64,000 nt of DNA, taken from NCBI GenBank assembly GCA_904063045.1, contig CAJFCJ010000017.1, positions 558,001 through 622,000 on the forward strand. Direction: 5' to 3'. Each line of letters opens with the position of its first letter. Position 1 is the stretch's first letter. A program made the translations under genes and the position numbers. This document shows, piece by piece, positions 50,461-62,852 of the stretch. Source of the DNA: Dimorphilus gyrociliatus. Lineage: Eukaryota > Annelida > Polychaeta > Dinophilidae. The notes under the pieces are model-generated. The model was not told the origin of the DNA. It worked only from the letters and a program-made list of their open reading frames with translations, and searched no databases.

Positions 50461-52380
50461 TTATTTACAAAAACAGAATGGAGATAAGAACGCATATTCG
50501 TCACTTAGGCATGCCACATTTTCATAATTACCATAGCCATGATATCTATTTATATTTGTTATCGTTATGAAAGGTCTATTGGACTTATTCCTTATCTTAA
50601 CGTTAGCTGACCCATCGTACATCACACCAACTTGGTCAATGATAAATTTTATATTATAGTTATATTCTTTAGTTTTAAAATCTCTTATTCTATTTAAAAG
50701 TCTATTATAGACGCTTAAAGACGCTTTATGTATTCTTAAAAGCTTTAATTTAGAACATTGACTCTGAACAGGTTTTAATCTTTCTGTAATATTTTTAATC
50801 ATAAGATTTGCAATTGTATCAACAATGTCATCTGTAACGTTTACTTTCTTATTTTCGTTACAAGAGCAAAATCTTTGTTTAATATTAGCTTCTGCACATT
50901 TTCGACTATGTTTAATTTTGTTAAATAGACTAATTGAACCAGGATGTATAGGAACTTTTAAGCTTTTATCAGAAACCATATCAACAATATCCGACAGCAT
51001 GGCATGAACATCAAATGGCGTTATCATTTTATCAATATTATTTAATAGATTTTCAGATTCCTTTTGATGTAATAATTTGAATAATGTTGGTACAATAATA
51101 CCAAAATATGGATTTAACAATTCATAATTAGATTGTTTTGTTCTCTTAAATATTCCTCTTTTAGTTCCATGATCAGACATAAAGATAACAATTGTATTAT
51201 CTAACTTTCCCGATGATTTCATATCTTCTAAAAATATTTTTTGATATTTATCAGCCAATTGAATATCTACAAAATTCCCATAAGACATTTCCTTATAATT
51301 AACAAAAGCAAACTTTGGATTATCTTTGTAAACGTCCCAAAACTCTTTTATATAATCATGAATTATCGAAATTCTCTTCTTAGAATTAATACAATATCTT
51401 TCATGTTTATGCTTTTCCTTTTCAACTTGCATCATCCAAGGTCTAATATAATGGTGTGTGGGCTTATATTCAAAACCCATATATCTCCTATTAAAAGTTG
51501 AACAATCTCCAAAAAGAGTAGCGTAGCCTAATTTCTTAAGTGGATTCCATATCCAGGGAAGATTATCTATAAAACAAGATTTATCCCAAGTTCTATAACC
51601 CGGATGTACTTCTTTCTCAAATGTACCAGTTAAAAGAGGTTGAATATTCGTAATGGAAGCTTTACCTAAAGCATTCATATGCTTCATCCAAATTCCATCA
51701 AACTTTTCAAAAGTATTAACCGTTTCCGGTAGATATCTATGCCAACTCAGTTTAGATAAAGAATCAAAGCACCAAATTAAAATATTCCATTTTGGTTCAG
51801 CATGCTTTAACAATGGTGGAGGCGTTAATGAGATATTATTATGACGCTTTATATTCAAATAGAGATTTTCGTACGGATGATTGGTATTCGTTGACTCGTA
51901 TACAAGAGTCTGATTCAAATGGGAACATTTAATTGAGTAAATGTCAGATGGAACATTCATACCATCTTTAAAGTTCAAGGTTTTAATAATAAAAGTCTCT
52001 CTAAACATATTAGGTAAACTCTCACTATCCTCTCTCGTATCAATAATATGAATATTACATATAGTCTTATTTCGATTACGTAATCCAACTTTAGTAAATC
52101 TTAATATTCCGTTATTAGCTTGTATCCATTCAGTATTACTAGACTTACATACTGATCGTTTAGGTGGAGTATTTATATCTCTTACATCTCTTGGCCATAA
52201 TTTTAATTCAGGTCTTCTGCAATAATTCATAGAATCCTCTTGTTCCATATTAAAATCTGGTATATCTATTTGAAATAAATTCACAATGTGAACTGGTAGT
52301 TTGGTTAAAGCTGGATAACAGCATACTATTACAAAAATTATTAAAACCTTTTTCCTCTTTAAATAATCGAATACAGTCAT
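50461..52380 (-). CDS. DUF229 alkaline-phosphatase-like protein, copy B (diverged)
   Basis: A 639-aa paralogue of copy A with the same layout: signal anchor (VLIIFVIVCCYPALTKLPVH), ELKLWPRDV, NILIWCFDSLSKLSWHRYLP, SITNIQPLLTG, MSDHGTKRG and the C-terminal CAEANIKQRFCSC. The pair that reads SHDNF in copy A is SYGNF here (YKEMSYGNFVDI), removing a His and an Asp normally conserved in the family. Copy B may therefore have altered or no catalysis, although its intact 1.9-kb frame suggests it is maintained. No coding intron. Confidence 0.87.
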   Translation of the reverse strand: MTVFDYLKRKKVLIIFVIVCCYPALTKLPVHIVNLFQIDIPDFNMEQEDSMNYCRRPELKLWPRDVRDINTPPKRSVCKSSNTEWIQANNGILRFTKVGLRNRNKTICNIHIIDTREDSESLPNMFRETFIIKTLNFKDGMNVPSDIYSIKCSHLNQTLVYESTNTNHPYENLYLNIKRHNNISLTPPPLLKHAEPKWNILIWCFDSLSKLSWHRYLPETVNTFEKFDGIWMKHMNALGKASITNIQPLLTGTFEKEVHPGYRTWDKSCFIDNLPWIWNPLKKLGYATLFGDCSTFNRRYMGFEYKPTHHYIRPWMMQVEKEKHKHERYCINSKKRISIIHDYIKEFWDVYKDNPKFAFVNYKEMSYGNFVDIQLADKYQKIFLEDMKSSGKLDNTIVIFMSDHGTKRGIFKRTKQSNYELLNPYFGIIVPTLFKLLHQKESENLLNNIDKMITPFDVHAMLSDIVDMVSDKSLKVPIHPGSISLFNKIKHSRKCAEANIKQRFCSCNENKKVNVTDDIVDTIANLMIKNITERLKPVQSQCSKLKLLRIHKASLSVYNRLLNRIRDFKTKEYNYNIKFIIDQVGVMYDGSANVKIRNKSNRPFITITNINRYHGYGNYENVACLSDEYAFLSPFCFCK

Positions 52381-52817
52381 TGTTTCAATTAAAGAGGACA
52401 GTTTAGCATTGATTAGATATAATCAAATAAATAACAAAGAGGTAAGTACTGAGCAGTAACTCAATTCGTTAACTTAACCAACTAAACAATCAATATTAAA
52501 AGTTTAATTTTAATAGCTTTAAAGTAGAATTTATGCTTGAATTATCAAAAAAAAAACATTTATATAAATGGCTGTCAATTTTTATAATGTATTCAAACTA
52601 AAGGGAGTACATACAACAATAAAAGTAATAAATGTGCAGGATTTGATGTTAAAAAACACGAAAATAAAAAACGCAACGAAAAACAAAGCAATTGCGATAC
52701 GTAACATGGAAAAAGCCATCTAAAACTATAAAGTATTTTAGATAAAGGTTTTTCCTTTCTTTTCTAATATCTACAGAATGACTGTTTTACATTTGCTTCT
52801 AATCAAGCATCTCATTT
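52381..52817. other. Intergenic region, DUF229-B and ASPG
   Basis: About 440 bp, AT-rich. Promoter side of DUF229-B and 3' UTR side of ASPG. No feature supported. Confidence 0.5.
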
Positions 52818-55430
52818 CTATATTTCAAAATTTGCAGATTTGGGAGATTCTTCAACTTCTCCTTTTCCTTTACCTAATAGTACATTTAAACACTTTAAAT
52901 GCTCATTTCTCTTTGCTTCATCTATTGAGGTTAATCCGTGTACGTCCTCCAAATTTGGGTTGCATCCAACACTAAGCAAGTATTCTACCAGCTCTACATT
53001 TCCGATTGAAGCTGCAATATGTAGAGCGGTTCTCTTGTCAAAGTTTGTAACGTTTGGATCTACCCCAGCTAATATCCACGATTTTAGATTATCTATATGA
53101 TTTGTTGCAACTGCATGACACATCAGCATAGCGGTTCTCATTGGCAACACTCTAAGAACGGCTCCAGCCTTTCGAAGTGATGATATGATTGCATGCTTAT
53201 TAAACCTAACTGCATCATCCAGAGCAGTGTGCCCATATCTATCTTTAACGTGAACCGATGCCCCATACCTTAAAAGATAGTCAACTACGTCCGTCAAACC
53301 TTCGGACGCAGCAACGTGTAACGGAGTTCTCAAATCGTAATCTCCCATACTAAATATGTTTCCTTCAGTCTTTCTGATTCCTTCTAAAGTATCAATATCA
53401 TTTGATCTAGAAGCAGCGCACATAAGCGATGGCAAGACAGTATCTTTTAATAGCTGAACATCTTCGTCGGAGCTTACAATCAGTTGTTTTGATAGTTTAG
53501 ATAGCAATGAATAATTAACAAGAGATTTTGATGCTGGTAAAGTTTTACCTTCTGATACTCTCATTTCACCTCTAATATTTTTACCCATTACCTCTCTCTT
53601 CTTCTGAAAACTCCAATCTTTCTTGGCAAGAACATAGGCTAGTTTGGTTAGAGCAGCCTCAGGAGTCAAATCGGAACCGAAAAGAATTCCAGCATCCTAT
53701 GTAAATGAAATAGGTATTTAATTTCAACTGTTGAATTGAAATTGAAGTAATAAGTTATTTATAACACTAACTAAAAGAGATCTTCCAGCTGCGTAAGAAG
53801 CGGAAACTGCTCCTCTATAACATTGCGTGATATTAACAAGTAGAACCCCTCTGTCAGTAGCCTCCTTAAACAATTTTAGTAAATCTGTCCTAACATCGGG
53901 GCCATTACCAGCACCATATGATTCTATAACCAATCCAAGCATGGGAGGTTGCAAAAACGATTTCACGGCTTCTGCCGTAATACTTGGAAAGAGGCGAAGT
54001 AGAGCAACGTGTGGTGACATTTCCAAACATGCTTTAAATTTAGCAACTTCTTTTGAACTGCAAAAGTAAAAGAAATAGTAAAAAATTTTAAATTATGAAT
54101 AGATAGATGAGTTAAAAATAGACTCAAATTGTAATTCGAATCAGAACACGTGTTCACTGATAATAAAACATGTAAGATACAAGGCAATATAGAATATTAG
54201 ATTACTATTCAAACTATATGTTAGGAATAAGATTCTATTTCTATATTTAAAAGAATGAAAAAGATTATAAAGATTATGCTCATTTTCATAATATTCTGTA
54301 TAGATAAGGAACTTATTTTAAAATTACTCTTTAGCCGTTTAGAAACATTAAATAATATTAAAGTATACCGATAGATAGCAGCCCAATCAACGTGAATGTC
54401 TATTTCCAAATTAACCAAGGGGGGTAAGTTTGGCGATTGGAAAGCTTCAAATGATCCTGAATCAATTTTTGTCGATCTATTACCGCGTAATAGTTTCCTA
54501 TTGAAACAAATTGTCACTTCTGGAATAACGAAATGACCAGCTATAACAAGAGCGTCGCAAAAGTTCTCTAAACCATCACTTCGAACTTCGAATATTGGAA
54601 TCTAAAAGAGTTTTTATAAGAGAAAACAATTCTTTATTAATTCATTTGGATAAATTACCTGTGAGCCTGTTAGGATAACTGTTTTGCCAAGATTCTCAAG
54701 CATGAACGATAATGCCGAAGCTGTATACGCCATTGTATCAGTTCCATGTAATATAACAAAGGCATCGAAATCATCGTACACAGACTGTAAAGTTTTAGAA
54801 TCTTTATTCAATGTTTATAATATTGATAAAGTACTATTTCGGAGATTAAAAACCTCAATGTCGCTGGCCAATTTTGCATAATCAGTCATGGTCATATTTG
54901 ATGAATCAAGGAGAGGTTCATATTCGTAGATATAATAAATAACCCGTTTACCTTCTTTTGACAATCTAGAATAGATACTTAATGTTTAATTAAAATTTCT
55001 TTATCATTAATGAAATACTTACGGCATTACAAGAGGTCTGCTATCAGTGTACATTGCCTGAATTCTCCTGGCGTATTCTTTGTCGTGAAGATTGGGCATT
55101 TCTTTTACTGCTTGTTCCAAAAAGTCAGGTTCCGGTGAGTAGACTTGAAAGAAGAAATGACTTTTCATTATATTCAAATAGCTTTTCTTTAAATATAAAT
55201 TACTTACCACCGTCATGACTTTTCATTCCAATTGTTCCACCACTGTATAATACTAGGACGGTTGAACGCAGTGCTTCTTCTTCTTCAGAAGACTCTATGT
55301 GTATCAAAGGTCCACGACCTTTTAACGTTTTCGGAACAAATGAAGGATCCAAATAACTGGCTTTCGCTTTGTTCATAAAATCCATCAGGCTGGATCTTCT
55401 AGGAATAGATTCTAGACGTAGTGAGTCCAT
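52818..55430 (-). CDS. ASPG: L-asparaginase with C-terminal ankyrin repeats
   Basis: Animal ASPG-type enzyme (60-kDa lysophospholipase/asparaginase), hydrolysing asparagine to aspartate and ammonia. About eight exons from ATG 55430 ([20 protein letters not shown]); the open frame upstream has only a GTG. The first catalytic Thr is in [18 protein letters not shown], the second in [20 protein letters not shown], followed by [37 protein letters not shown] and [12 protein letters not shown]. The last exon (53669 down) links to three or four ankyrin repeats (about the last 190 residues): [54 protein letters not shown] and [13 protein letters not shown]. Confidence 0.93.
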
Positions 55431-55937
55431 GCTTGTCACCTTGGCATTGACTTGTAGGATGAAACACAGATAGCGCTAGTTGTTATAGAAGCAGTCAATT
55501 TATACTATATACCCCCCAGCCTAGCTACAATTGTCCTGAAGTAGGCTTAAAGGGGTTTCTTTTTTATCTATAAAAACGTCTCTCCTCAATTTGTTCATAA
55601 CCATTTTTTTTAAAGAAAAGAGAAAATAAATAAAAAAACCTTATGCAACGAAAAGTCGAATAAATATTTGGTTCGAGTCAGCCGATCTCATTTCTCGAAT
55701 AAGTTTAGATAGGATTGACGGATATATAAATTGTAGTTTTACGCAGTTTTACGCTGTCTGTATTCTAGTTGAATATCCACACGGAGTTTAGTTATACCTC
55801 ATCGATCGGTGTTTACGTTTAAAATAATTGAATTGTCTCCAAGTCTTGGGTTAACTATTCAAATCTATAACAGGTGAACGAACGTTGATAAAATGATAAG
55901 GAATAGTATCTATTTATTATTTTTTTAATTTTAAATC
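55431..55937. promoter_or_regulatory. Divergent promoter region, ASPG and bZIP
   Basis: About 510 bp between start codons, including a C-rich patch (ACCCCCCAGCC near 55511). No single element is firmly supported. Confidence 0.4.
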
Positions 55938-56759
55938 ATGGCTCTAACAGATCACCTGCAAATAGGAATGTCCTCGGATTTGAACTCTTTTTTGCAAGTC
56001 GATGATGACCTCCTGCAGTCTATTTTGAATACGCAACTTTTGGATGACATCACGAAAGGTATTGAATTATTTAAACGTAATAACGTAATTATCAGTAGTT
56101 TTCGTTTGTAATAACTAAACTATTATATAGATCTCTATGATCGGTAATCGCTCTATATAATATACCATATCATGTTGAGGGTTAAGTAAAATTTTAATGA
56201 ATTTTCCAGAAAAGGGTCAAATTGATGAACCAACTTTCAACCAATCGGCATATCTTGGACAAGACATATGGGAAGAAAAACTGTCTTTGCCGGAAGAATT
56301 ATTAATAGATCACACAAATAAAGAATCAACAGAATGTAGCGCACCAACAATAGCCGCAATTCTCCAAGAACCACTCGATAATGATTTCGAGAAATCCCAA
56401 CCAAAACCTGTGAGAAAACGTCCAAAACAATACGTTCCGGACGATGAAAAGAATGAGAGATATTGGGAAAAACGCTATAAGAACAATTTAGCGGCAAGAA
56501 AATCTAGAGAAGCTAAACGACTGCGTGAAAATCGGGTAAATAAACAATAGAATAGTTGTGTTCTTTAAAAAAATGGGAAATATTATACACAATCTAACCC
56601 TGTTTTTGTATTTTTATTCGGCTTTTTTAGCAAAACTTTGAGCATATCGAAAAACTTGAACGAGAAAAAAAGGATCTTCAGGAAAAACTTAATGACGCAC
56701 TACGTGAAAACCAAACTCTTAAACAGAAAATTGGCCTCCAATTTTCAACTGTTGTGTAA
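55938..56759 (+). CDS. PAR-like bZIP transcription factor
   Basis: Exons 55938-56058, 56210-56535 and 56631-56759 give 191 aa. The N-terminus is acidic and hydrophobic (SFLQVDDDLLQSILNTQLLD), a likely activation region. Upstream of the basic region is PKQYVPDDEKNERYWEKRYK, very close to the PAR/HLF extended region (VPDEQKDDKYWTRRKK). The basic region NNLAARKSREAKRLREN is followed by a leucine zipper in the last exon (EHIEKLEREKKDLQEKLNDA). It belongs to the PAR / CES-2 / NFIL3 neighbourhood and should bind TTAYGTAA sites. I cannot choose one orthologue. Confidence 0.85.
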
Positions 56760-57157
56760 ATGTATCAAAAACAAGAATTAATTGTGATATTTTATTAAAA
56801 CAGCCCTCTAATTTTAAGAGTTTAATAGAATAATTAAATGGTTACGTAATACTTGTGGAAAATTGTGTTATTTTATTGCTAAAATGAACAAATCGATGTT
56901 ATTTTTCAGTATGAAAAGTCTTATAAAAGACACAATCATGATGAATTTGAGTTTTTCTGTTGTAAATTGATAGATAATAAAAAGATTACACTCTTACAAG
57001 TCTACGTTCAGTGTGTTGATTTTCCCTAGAGTATTCATAATTTTCAGTATAGATGTCGCCACTATTAATACCTAAAAATAAAAACTGGTAATATGTGTTA
57101 TTTGGTAAAAGATAGCAGAAATTGTATTTCGATAAATTGCCTAATTCTTCCATAGAT

Positions 57158-59375
57158 ATGGACTCAACGTCGGCAACTGCTGCCGGAAACGTTTGTACAC
57201 AATGTGGATCGAAAAATCTGGACATAGATCCAGTTCGTGGAGATACTGTATGCACCAATTGTGGAATGGTTCTTCAGGATACCTACATTGTCTCTGATGT
57301 TCAATTTTCAGAAAACGCTCAAGGCGGTAGTTCAGTCATTGGACAGTTTGTATCTGGCGAAGGTAGTAGCGGTGCCAGACCATCTCATCCACTAGGAGCC
57401 TTCCATCAGAGTATTTCGAGAGAATCTCGTGAAGTTACTTTGGAAAAGGGACGAAGATGTATTGCAGAAGTTGGCCATCAGTTAAAATTAAATCAACATT
57501 GCATAGACACAGCGTTTAACTTTTACAAGTTGGCCGTAAGTAAAAGTTTGACAAGAGGCAGACGAAAGAAGCACGTTGTAGCCGCTTGTCTGTATTTAGT
57601 ATGTAGAACGGAAGGGACACCACGTATCCTTTTTTTATAATAAAAAAAAAGATCATAATCAGAATTTATCTTTATATAATCGATTACTTTCCTTAACGTA
57701 ATAGATATGCTTCTCGATTTCAGTGATCTACTTCAGGTTAACATGTTCGACTTGGGCAAAGCTTATAATCACTTAGCAAGCAAACTGTGCATAAATTTAC
57801 CCACACTTGATCCTTGTTTATACATTCATCGATTTGCGAATCAATTGCATTTTGCAGAGAGTGATCATGCGGTTTCTATGTCCGCTTTGCGAATTTTACA
57901 AAGAATGAAACGAGACTGGATGGCCCAAGGAAGACGTCCATCGGGACTTTGTGGTGCTGCATTACTAGTTGCGGCTAGAATGCATAATTTTAATCGAACT
58001 GTAAAAGATGTTATAAAAGTGGTTAAAATTAGTGAAATGACAATACGTAAAAGGTTATCAGAATTTGAAAAAACTCCATCTAGTTCATTAACTATTGAAG
58101 AATTTAATACAATTGATCTTGAAGAGGAGATGGATCCACCCTGTTTCACTGAGGGTAGAACGAAAGAGAAACAAAAGGTTCTCGAAGAACAAGGAAACAT
58201 TAGCGATATATCTGCTGAAATTGCTAGGCTGCAAGCTCAAATTGAAGCGGCGTTGGAGGAAACAACGAAAAAGTATAGTAAACATATAGCAAAGAAGAGG
58301 GAGGCACCTACGGCGGAGGAGTTGGAAGAGGAATTAATTAAAAGTGGAAATTATATAAACGTAGAAACATTAGAAAATTTATTTAAAAATGAAAGTGATA
58401 CTAAAGCAAAAAATGAAGAAGAAGCTGAGGTTGAAAGTGTAAAAAGAGATGTTTTAACTTCGAAAACTACTGAAGGAATAGGTCTAAGCGAACCAATAAA
58501 AGAGTGTTTAAAGGACGAAGAAAAAATTAATCAAGAGACGGACGGTCAGTTAGATTTAGATGGTATTAGTGATACAGAAATTGACAAATATATATTAGAT
58601 GATTTTGAAATGAGAACGAAAGCCAAGCTGTGGTTAGCTGAACATGCAGACTATTTGAAACAGCAAAAAGGTACGCTATACGATTATTTACTATTTATTC
58701 TCACTTTGTTTACATCAATAAACCATCATTACCAATATATTTTTCATAAATAATAGAAAAGGAGGATAGATTGAGAGAAAAACGAGAGCAAGAAGGTACT
58801 AAACCAGAAAAGAAGGTATAATATATAATAAAGCAAATTAGTGTTAATTAATGTAATTTATTACGCATTGTATATACTGTATAAGTATATTTTTCTCTCT
58901 TTTATTTTCATAGAAACGAAAGCGAAAATCTAGAAATCAAACTAACCAAGCTGCTCCGACAGCTGGCGAAGCAATTGAAAAAATGCTACAGGAGAAAAAG
59001 ATCTCGTCAAAAATCAATTATGATGTGCTTAGAGATTTAGATAAGGTTGCTCCCCTAACTGATGCGGAAGCTAATGGTCTTGCAAAACAAGCCATATCGG
59101 AAGAAGTAAAACAAGAAACGAAACCCAACAATATATCACTGCCAAAGAGTAGGTTTAGCAAGCCAGCTTTATTAGTAAATAGTCAGATATCAGCCAGTAC
59201 TGCCCCAGAATCGCCTTTAAAGAAGCCAAAGATAGATGATTTAAGTGACGAAGAAATTCCAGAGGAGGAGGAAGTTGAAGAGGAACAACATGTCAGCGCT
59301 TTACAACTTCTCGGAAGAACGGAAGTAGAGGAGACCTACGACGACTATTATGAAGACGAAGATGAAATGTACTAG
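57158..59375 (+). CDS. BRF1: TFIIIB subunit BRF1
   Basis: RNA polymerase III initiation factor that joins TBP and BDP1 on tRNA and 5S genes. Exons 57158-57623, 57705-58670, 58757-58815 and 58914-59375 give 650 aa. The N-terminal zinc ribbon is [20 protein letters not shown] then CTNC. The two cyclin folds follow: [38 protein letters not shown], and [53 protein letters not shown]. The TBP-binding Brf1 homology block is in the last exon ([20 protein letters not shown]). The tail is very acidic ([12 protein letters not shown]). ATG 57158 ([13 protein letters not shown]) is the first methionine in the frame. Confidence 0.95.
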
Positions 59376-60348
59376 TTTCTATTTGAGTAAATTTTCTAGG
59401 CAATTTTAAATACAATATACTCAAATTATTCGTTCTTTCTTTAATAAGAAGATCCGTTCATTTTGGTTTCTTTTACATATTTGTAACATTCAAATTAACC
59501 TTTTATTTGTAATCAAGAAATGGTTTGTGGATAATAAATTGTAAATTAAGGTTCGCTATTGAACATTTATAATAAAATGAAGTAAAAATTACAACTATAA
59601 AACTAAAAACAACTTATTGCTTTGTAAATTGAAACAATTGACATAGGACTACAAGTTTTATGATATGACCAGAAATATTTAGAAAAAAATTCTGTCCATA
59701 TAAAATAATGAATTAAAAAGTGAAAACATGACTGAAATACTACACTTTATGAATATTCTTCTCCTAAGAACTATAAGTAGGTAGAGAGATTAAAATCCTT
59801 ATATTTTATATTCTTTGCTTGTGCAGATTGTATATGAATATATAAACTGACAAGTTTAGCAACTTAGCCAATATCTTTATCTAATAGAAATTTTCTTTAC
59901 AATTTAAAACAAAATATAAAGGAAAAAATGATTTCTCTTTAAATAGTTTTTAATTGGCACGGTGTAGAAAATTCATTAATAAATCATTTATACTAAAAAG
60001 AAGACAAAAAATTTGATGTTATTATTCATATTTTTCTCTCTTTTTTCTCAAAAAAGTTGAGTGTTTTTTTTTTTTGTTTTTTTTTTTTTAAAAGACATAA
60101 GGCTTTGTTTTCATAGAATTTGAGATTTTTTCCTGAAATTACCAGATAATAATCGCAATAATCTTTTAAAAATACTTATAATAATAAATTAGTTAAGCAA
60201 AAATCTACTTTCAGTATATATGCATATATATTTATATATATATTTATTTGTAACCTGAATCTTTGTCTTCATTTTTTCCCTTTGATTTCTTTAAATTCTC
60301 TTGTAGTTTTCTTCTAATTCATTTATTCTATGGTCTTAATTAATTTTA
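59376..60348. other. Convergent 3' region, BRF1 and STRAD
   Basis: About 970 bp of AT-rich sequence with long T runs at about 60065-60090 and several AATAAA-type signals. No gene supported. Confidence 0.55.
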
Positions 60349-61732
60349 TTAAAAAGACCATTCTATAGTCTCGGCACAAGTTATGTTGTTCATTTCGTTA
60401 GATAAAAATTCATAGTCGCTCTCGTGTCCTCTTTCTAATCTTGATAAAGGCCTTATTGGTAATAAAAGCTCTGGAAGAGCTTCCGAAATACTTCTCTTCT
60501 TTGTAACCTTAAAGAAATCATCATGAAGTAGTTCAACCGCTCTTGGTCTTGTGTGAGCATCCAATCTAAGGCAGGATTCAACCATTAGATGGAAATTATT
60601 AGAAAAGGTTCTGTCACAACTTGGAACTGTTTTTGAGTCCTCGAGCATAGGAACAATTCCATTTATTTTTTCTAATAGCATTCTCATCTTTGGCATATCG
60701 TCGAATGGAGGACCACCGTTGGCGAGTTCACAGGCAGTTATTCCTAAACTATAAATATCGCTTTTCACGGTATATCCTGCTAAGTTTTGTTCGAGTAATT
60801 CTGGACTAGCCCATATTAGAGACGATTGAAAACCTACATCCGGAAAATCGTGTATAACTCTTCGCCCAGATGAAAGATGAGTCGGTTCCAAGTGGTCAAT
60901 TGCTCGACAATAACGCAATCCGGAGAGTTTGACTCGACCTTGACTTCCAACTAAAATATGACTTCCCCTTAAAGATCTATGTACAATATTTTGTTTGTGT
61001 AAATAAGCTAATCCTCTAAGTGTTTCCTTCAGAATATATGCAATGGCTTGTTCCGGCAAACCTCCTTTAAAATGAGCGTGCAGTAAGTCTCTACACGATC
61101 CATATGACATGTGATTGGTAACAGTAAATATGTAAGAATCGTTGGTGAACGAACATAAAAAACTAAGAATGTTCGGGTGATGTAAGCGGCCCGTAATCTG
61201 GAGTTCATCCTTAAAAAACAAGAGATAAAACCAATTGTTACACGGAAATTACATTGATAATATTATTAACGTACTTCAAGCAATGATAGAGGAATTTTTA
61301 AATATTCTAGATTAACACATCGTATAGCTACCGGCTTCTTTGTATCTTTCCTTTCAGCAGCATATATATTAACACTGTTTTCGCATGAGCTTCCTATAGA
61401 ATGTTTTAAATATATTAAAATATGTGTCGCCAAACAAGAAAATATCAATAAAAGAATGTCTAACCTATTAATGGTCCAAATCTGTAAAGGTTTATATTGC
61501 ACAACTCTGCCGGATTAGATGCCAAAATCTCCTCTTTAGAAATGTCGTTGGCCGATTGACGATTTGACTAATAAAACGGATTTTTTAAAGCAATTTTAAA
61601 TAATGTATTTTGAGACAATATTCTTACGCATGATGAACGTACACAATTATAAAAATCCATCTCTCGAACAAAGTGAAAGATTTTTTATCCTGTGTACAAG
61701 CTTTAATCAAATTTACTTACAAAAGCAGCCAT
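60349..61732 (-). CDS. STRADA/STRADB: STE20-related pseudokinase adaptor STRAD
   Basis: Pseudokinase that binds and activates LKB1 together with MO25, controlling AMPK signalling and polarity. The start MAAF (61732-61721) leads into exons with CNINLYRFGPLIG, SSCENSVNIYAAERKDTKKP, VAIRCVNLEYL and a main exon from 61212 down. Pseudokinase signs: the catalytic HRD is HRS (NIVHRSLRGSHILV) and DFG is SGL (VKLSGLRYCRAI), as in vertebrate STRAD. Other landmarks are PNILSFLCSFTNDSYIF, HDFPDVGFQSSLIWASPELL and YSLGITACELANGGPPFDDM. The C-terminus ETIEWSF resembles the MO25-binding Trp-Glu-Phe tail. Probably one pro-orthologue of STRADA and STRADB. Confidence 0.93.
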
Positions 61733-62852
61733 GTTTACGTACTAAAATGCTGGAATATCGCTCACTTACTATACATATGATAGGCCAACTAAGACTTTCA
61801 TTAACTTCTATGTAATCATAGTTAACTATATAGGCCGTTTCTTAGAAAAAACTCTACACCTACATTTATACACTTAAAACATATATTTACGTTTAAAATT
61901 TCGTTGATTCTCCTTAATATTTTCCAACCATTCCAGCAGCTGTACATCTTTAGGAAAGATGGAATATATGAAGAGATTTTCTCACAATTTTATATATTAT
62001 GCTATTTAGCAGTAATATATATTTATATACATATTTAAGAGAAATACATAAATTTCGTTATTTGTATCCTTTATCGTTCTAAAATCTATCCAACGAAATG
62101 ACAATCTATTCTATAGAGATTCATTAATTATTTGTATAGAAGAGTTTGACTGTTAGTTCTCCATAGTTGGTAAAAATTTGAATAGATTATGATTAATAAA
62201 AACATCTTTCATTTATATAAAAACAACAAATTAACCAATTTCTTCGTAATATACATTTTCATTATATAATTTACGAAGTTTACTTTTAATAACATTTTAT
62301 CAATAAAAAGTCAACATTATTAGTTTATTAACAAATAGAGCAAGTGTTATTTGTTTATTTATTCATCTATTCATATATTCCTTTGATTATAGGAAGAAGG
62401 AATAAACAGATACAATATTAGAACATCGATTATTACAACTATTTATTGTTCGTTCTATAATTTATTAATCCTCTTAATTATACTAATCCTTCAATTTTGC
62501 TATTCTTCTTCTTACTTGCTTTTTATAAATATCATCCTAAATATTGTTTATAAGCACTTTTTTTAATAATCTCTATTTAGTGTGACTTTATTACTATTTT
62601 TTATTATTTCGCAATATTACGTTAAGATATTAAACTTTTAACAGCTGTAGATGGCGCGAGTGTTTGCACGATTACATCTTCATTTAAAACATCTAATATC
62701 GCTCTCTATCGGCTCGTTTCTACTTTATCTTTAGCACTATAAATTTGTATTCTCTCTTTATAGAGGGGTTTTTTAAAATAATTTTTACTATTTTAATAAT
62801 TACTTGAAAATATTAAAAATATTTCAATTTCAACTAAAAATAGCATTGAAAT
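61733..62852. promoter_or_regulatory. Divergent intergenic region, STRAD and MESD
   Basis: About 1.1 kb, AT-rich, no coding gene. A GC-richer patch with AGATGGCG at 62649-62656 (context GCTGTAGATGGCGCGAG) lies about 200 bp before the MESD start. Confidence 0.5.

Noticed and set aside
54146-54157. Perfect palindrome GAACACGTGTTC in an ASPG intron
   Set aside because: Contains an E-box but is alone, intronic and far from a promoter; likely chance.
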